From: Prevotella multiformis DSM 16608
GTDB taxonomy: Bacteria; Bacteroidota; Bacteroidia; Bacteroidales; Bacteroidaceae
Direction: 5' to 3'
Length of the DNA: 64,000 bases
Assembly (NCBI RefSeq): GCF_000191065.1
Contig: NZ_GL872282.1
Coordinates: 427,167-491,166 of the forward strand
This document shows, piece after piece, positions 63,821-64,000 of the stretch; position 1 is the stretch's first letter; each line of letters opens with the position of its first letter. The notes beneath the pieces are model-generated. The model did no database searches, was not told the origin of the DNA, and worked only from the letters and a program-made list of their open reading frames with translations. Made by a program: the position numbers and the translations under genes.

Positions 63821-64000
63821 CCATTTCCGTCCCTCCATTGAGAGAGGACATCTGCCCGATTGAAAGGCAAAAAACGGGTCTTCCGAAATAGAGAGCGATG
63901 AAGTAAGCCCGCTACATAATAAAGCACACAGAGAAGCGGAGAAAGCAGAGGAAAAAACATCACGGAGGGACTGACGGCACAAAAAGCGGCAGAGAGTACG
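63821..64000. other. Non-coding end of window
   Basis: A fragment TGCCCGATTGAAAGGCAAAA (63853-63872) resembles one arm of the intergenic hairpin family. No gene seen. Confidence 0.4.

Overview
The window looks like a chromosomal segment of a moderately GC-rich Bacteroidales bacterium, most likely Prevotella or a close relative. Signs seen directly are the Bacteroidota promoter (a -7 box TAnnTTTG, often with TTTG about 20 nt upstream) ahead of many genes, the general lack of Shine-Dalgarno sequences, a TamB plus TamA-like lipoprotein pair, an RprX/RprY-like two-component system, a DUF3078 barrel, a DUF4954 protein, a GH109-type oxidoreductase and a fused NfnAB. I found no rRNA, tRNA or CRISPR array. 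The genus is inferred from gene content.

Layout. 0-12.2 kb (minus): glnS, a TPR protein, a DedA membrane protein and a compact sigma-70 factor, then tamB and the overlapping tamL, which serve outer-membrane biogenesis. 12.2-13.2 kb is mostly non-coding but holds a promoter-terminator pair that predicts a small RNA of about 95 nt. 13.2-25 kb: mntH (+); mltG (-); a HAD phosphatase (+); a phoH-purC-menG-aroE set (-); queC (+); the NfnAB fusion (-). 25-29 kb: serS and a SPOR-lipoprotein/ruvX/def/TPR operon (-). 29-29.9 kb: an envelope trio (YtxH, holin-like, unknown). 30-32 kb is a mobile-element graveyard. 32-39 kb: trmO, an OPT transporter, a stand-alone trpB2, a sodium:solute symporter and type II pantothenate kinase. 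39-41.2 kb: HU, a 29-aa very basic peptide and RNase G. 42.3-44.6 kb: rprX-rprY. 44.8-48.4 kb: nadB-nadA-nadC, the complete aspartate-to-nicotinate-mononucleotide branch. 49-51.5 kb: rpsF-rpsR-rplI followed by an AAA-CYTH protein. 51.6-63.7 kb: GH109 protein (-), DUF3078, hflX, DUF4954, an M16 peptidase and class I fumarase (+).

Most of the coding content is housekeeping: translation (glnS, serS, def, trmO, S6/S18/L9), cofactors (NAD, CoA, menaquinone, queuosine), envelope assembly and central metabolism. The novelty lies between genes. At 30.2-31.9 kb three layers of mobile sequence appear nested: a dispersed repeat of about 600 bp (second copy at 53.5-54.1 kb), interrupted by a short element with 22-bp perfect terminal inverted repeats, itself interrupted by a decayed ISL3-like element that retains a transposase C-terminus and carries a 53-codon membrane-peptide gene with its own promoter. 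A family of hairpins built on GGTGCCTGATTG recurs in at least four intergenic regions. The trpB2 leader contains four tandem 22-bp repeats. None of these amounts to a clearly new defence or biosynthetic system; the best candidates for new biology are the 12.5-kb small RNA, the 29-aa basic peptide, the 53-aa membrane peptide and the hairpin family.
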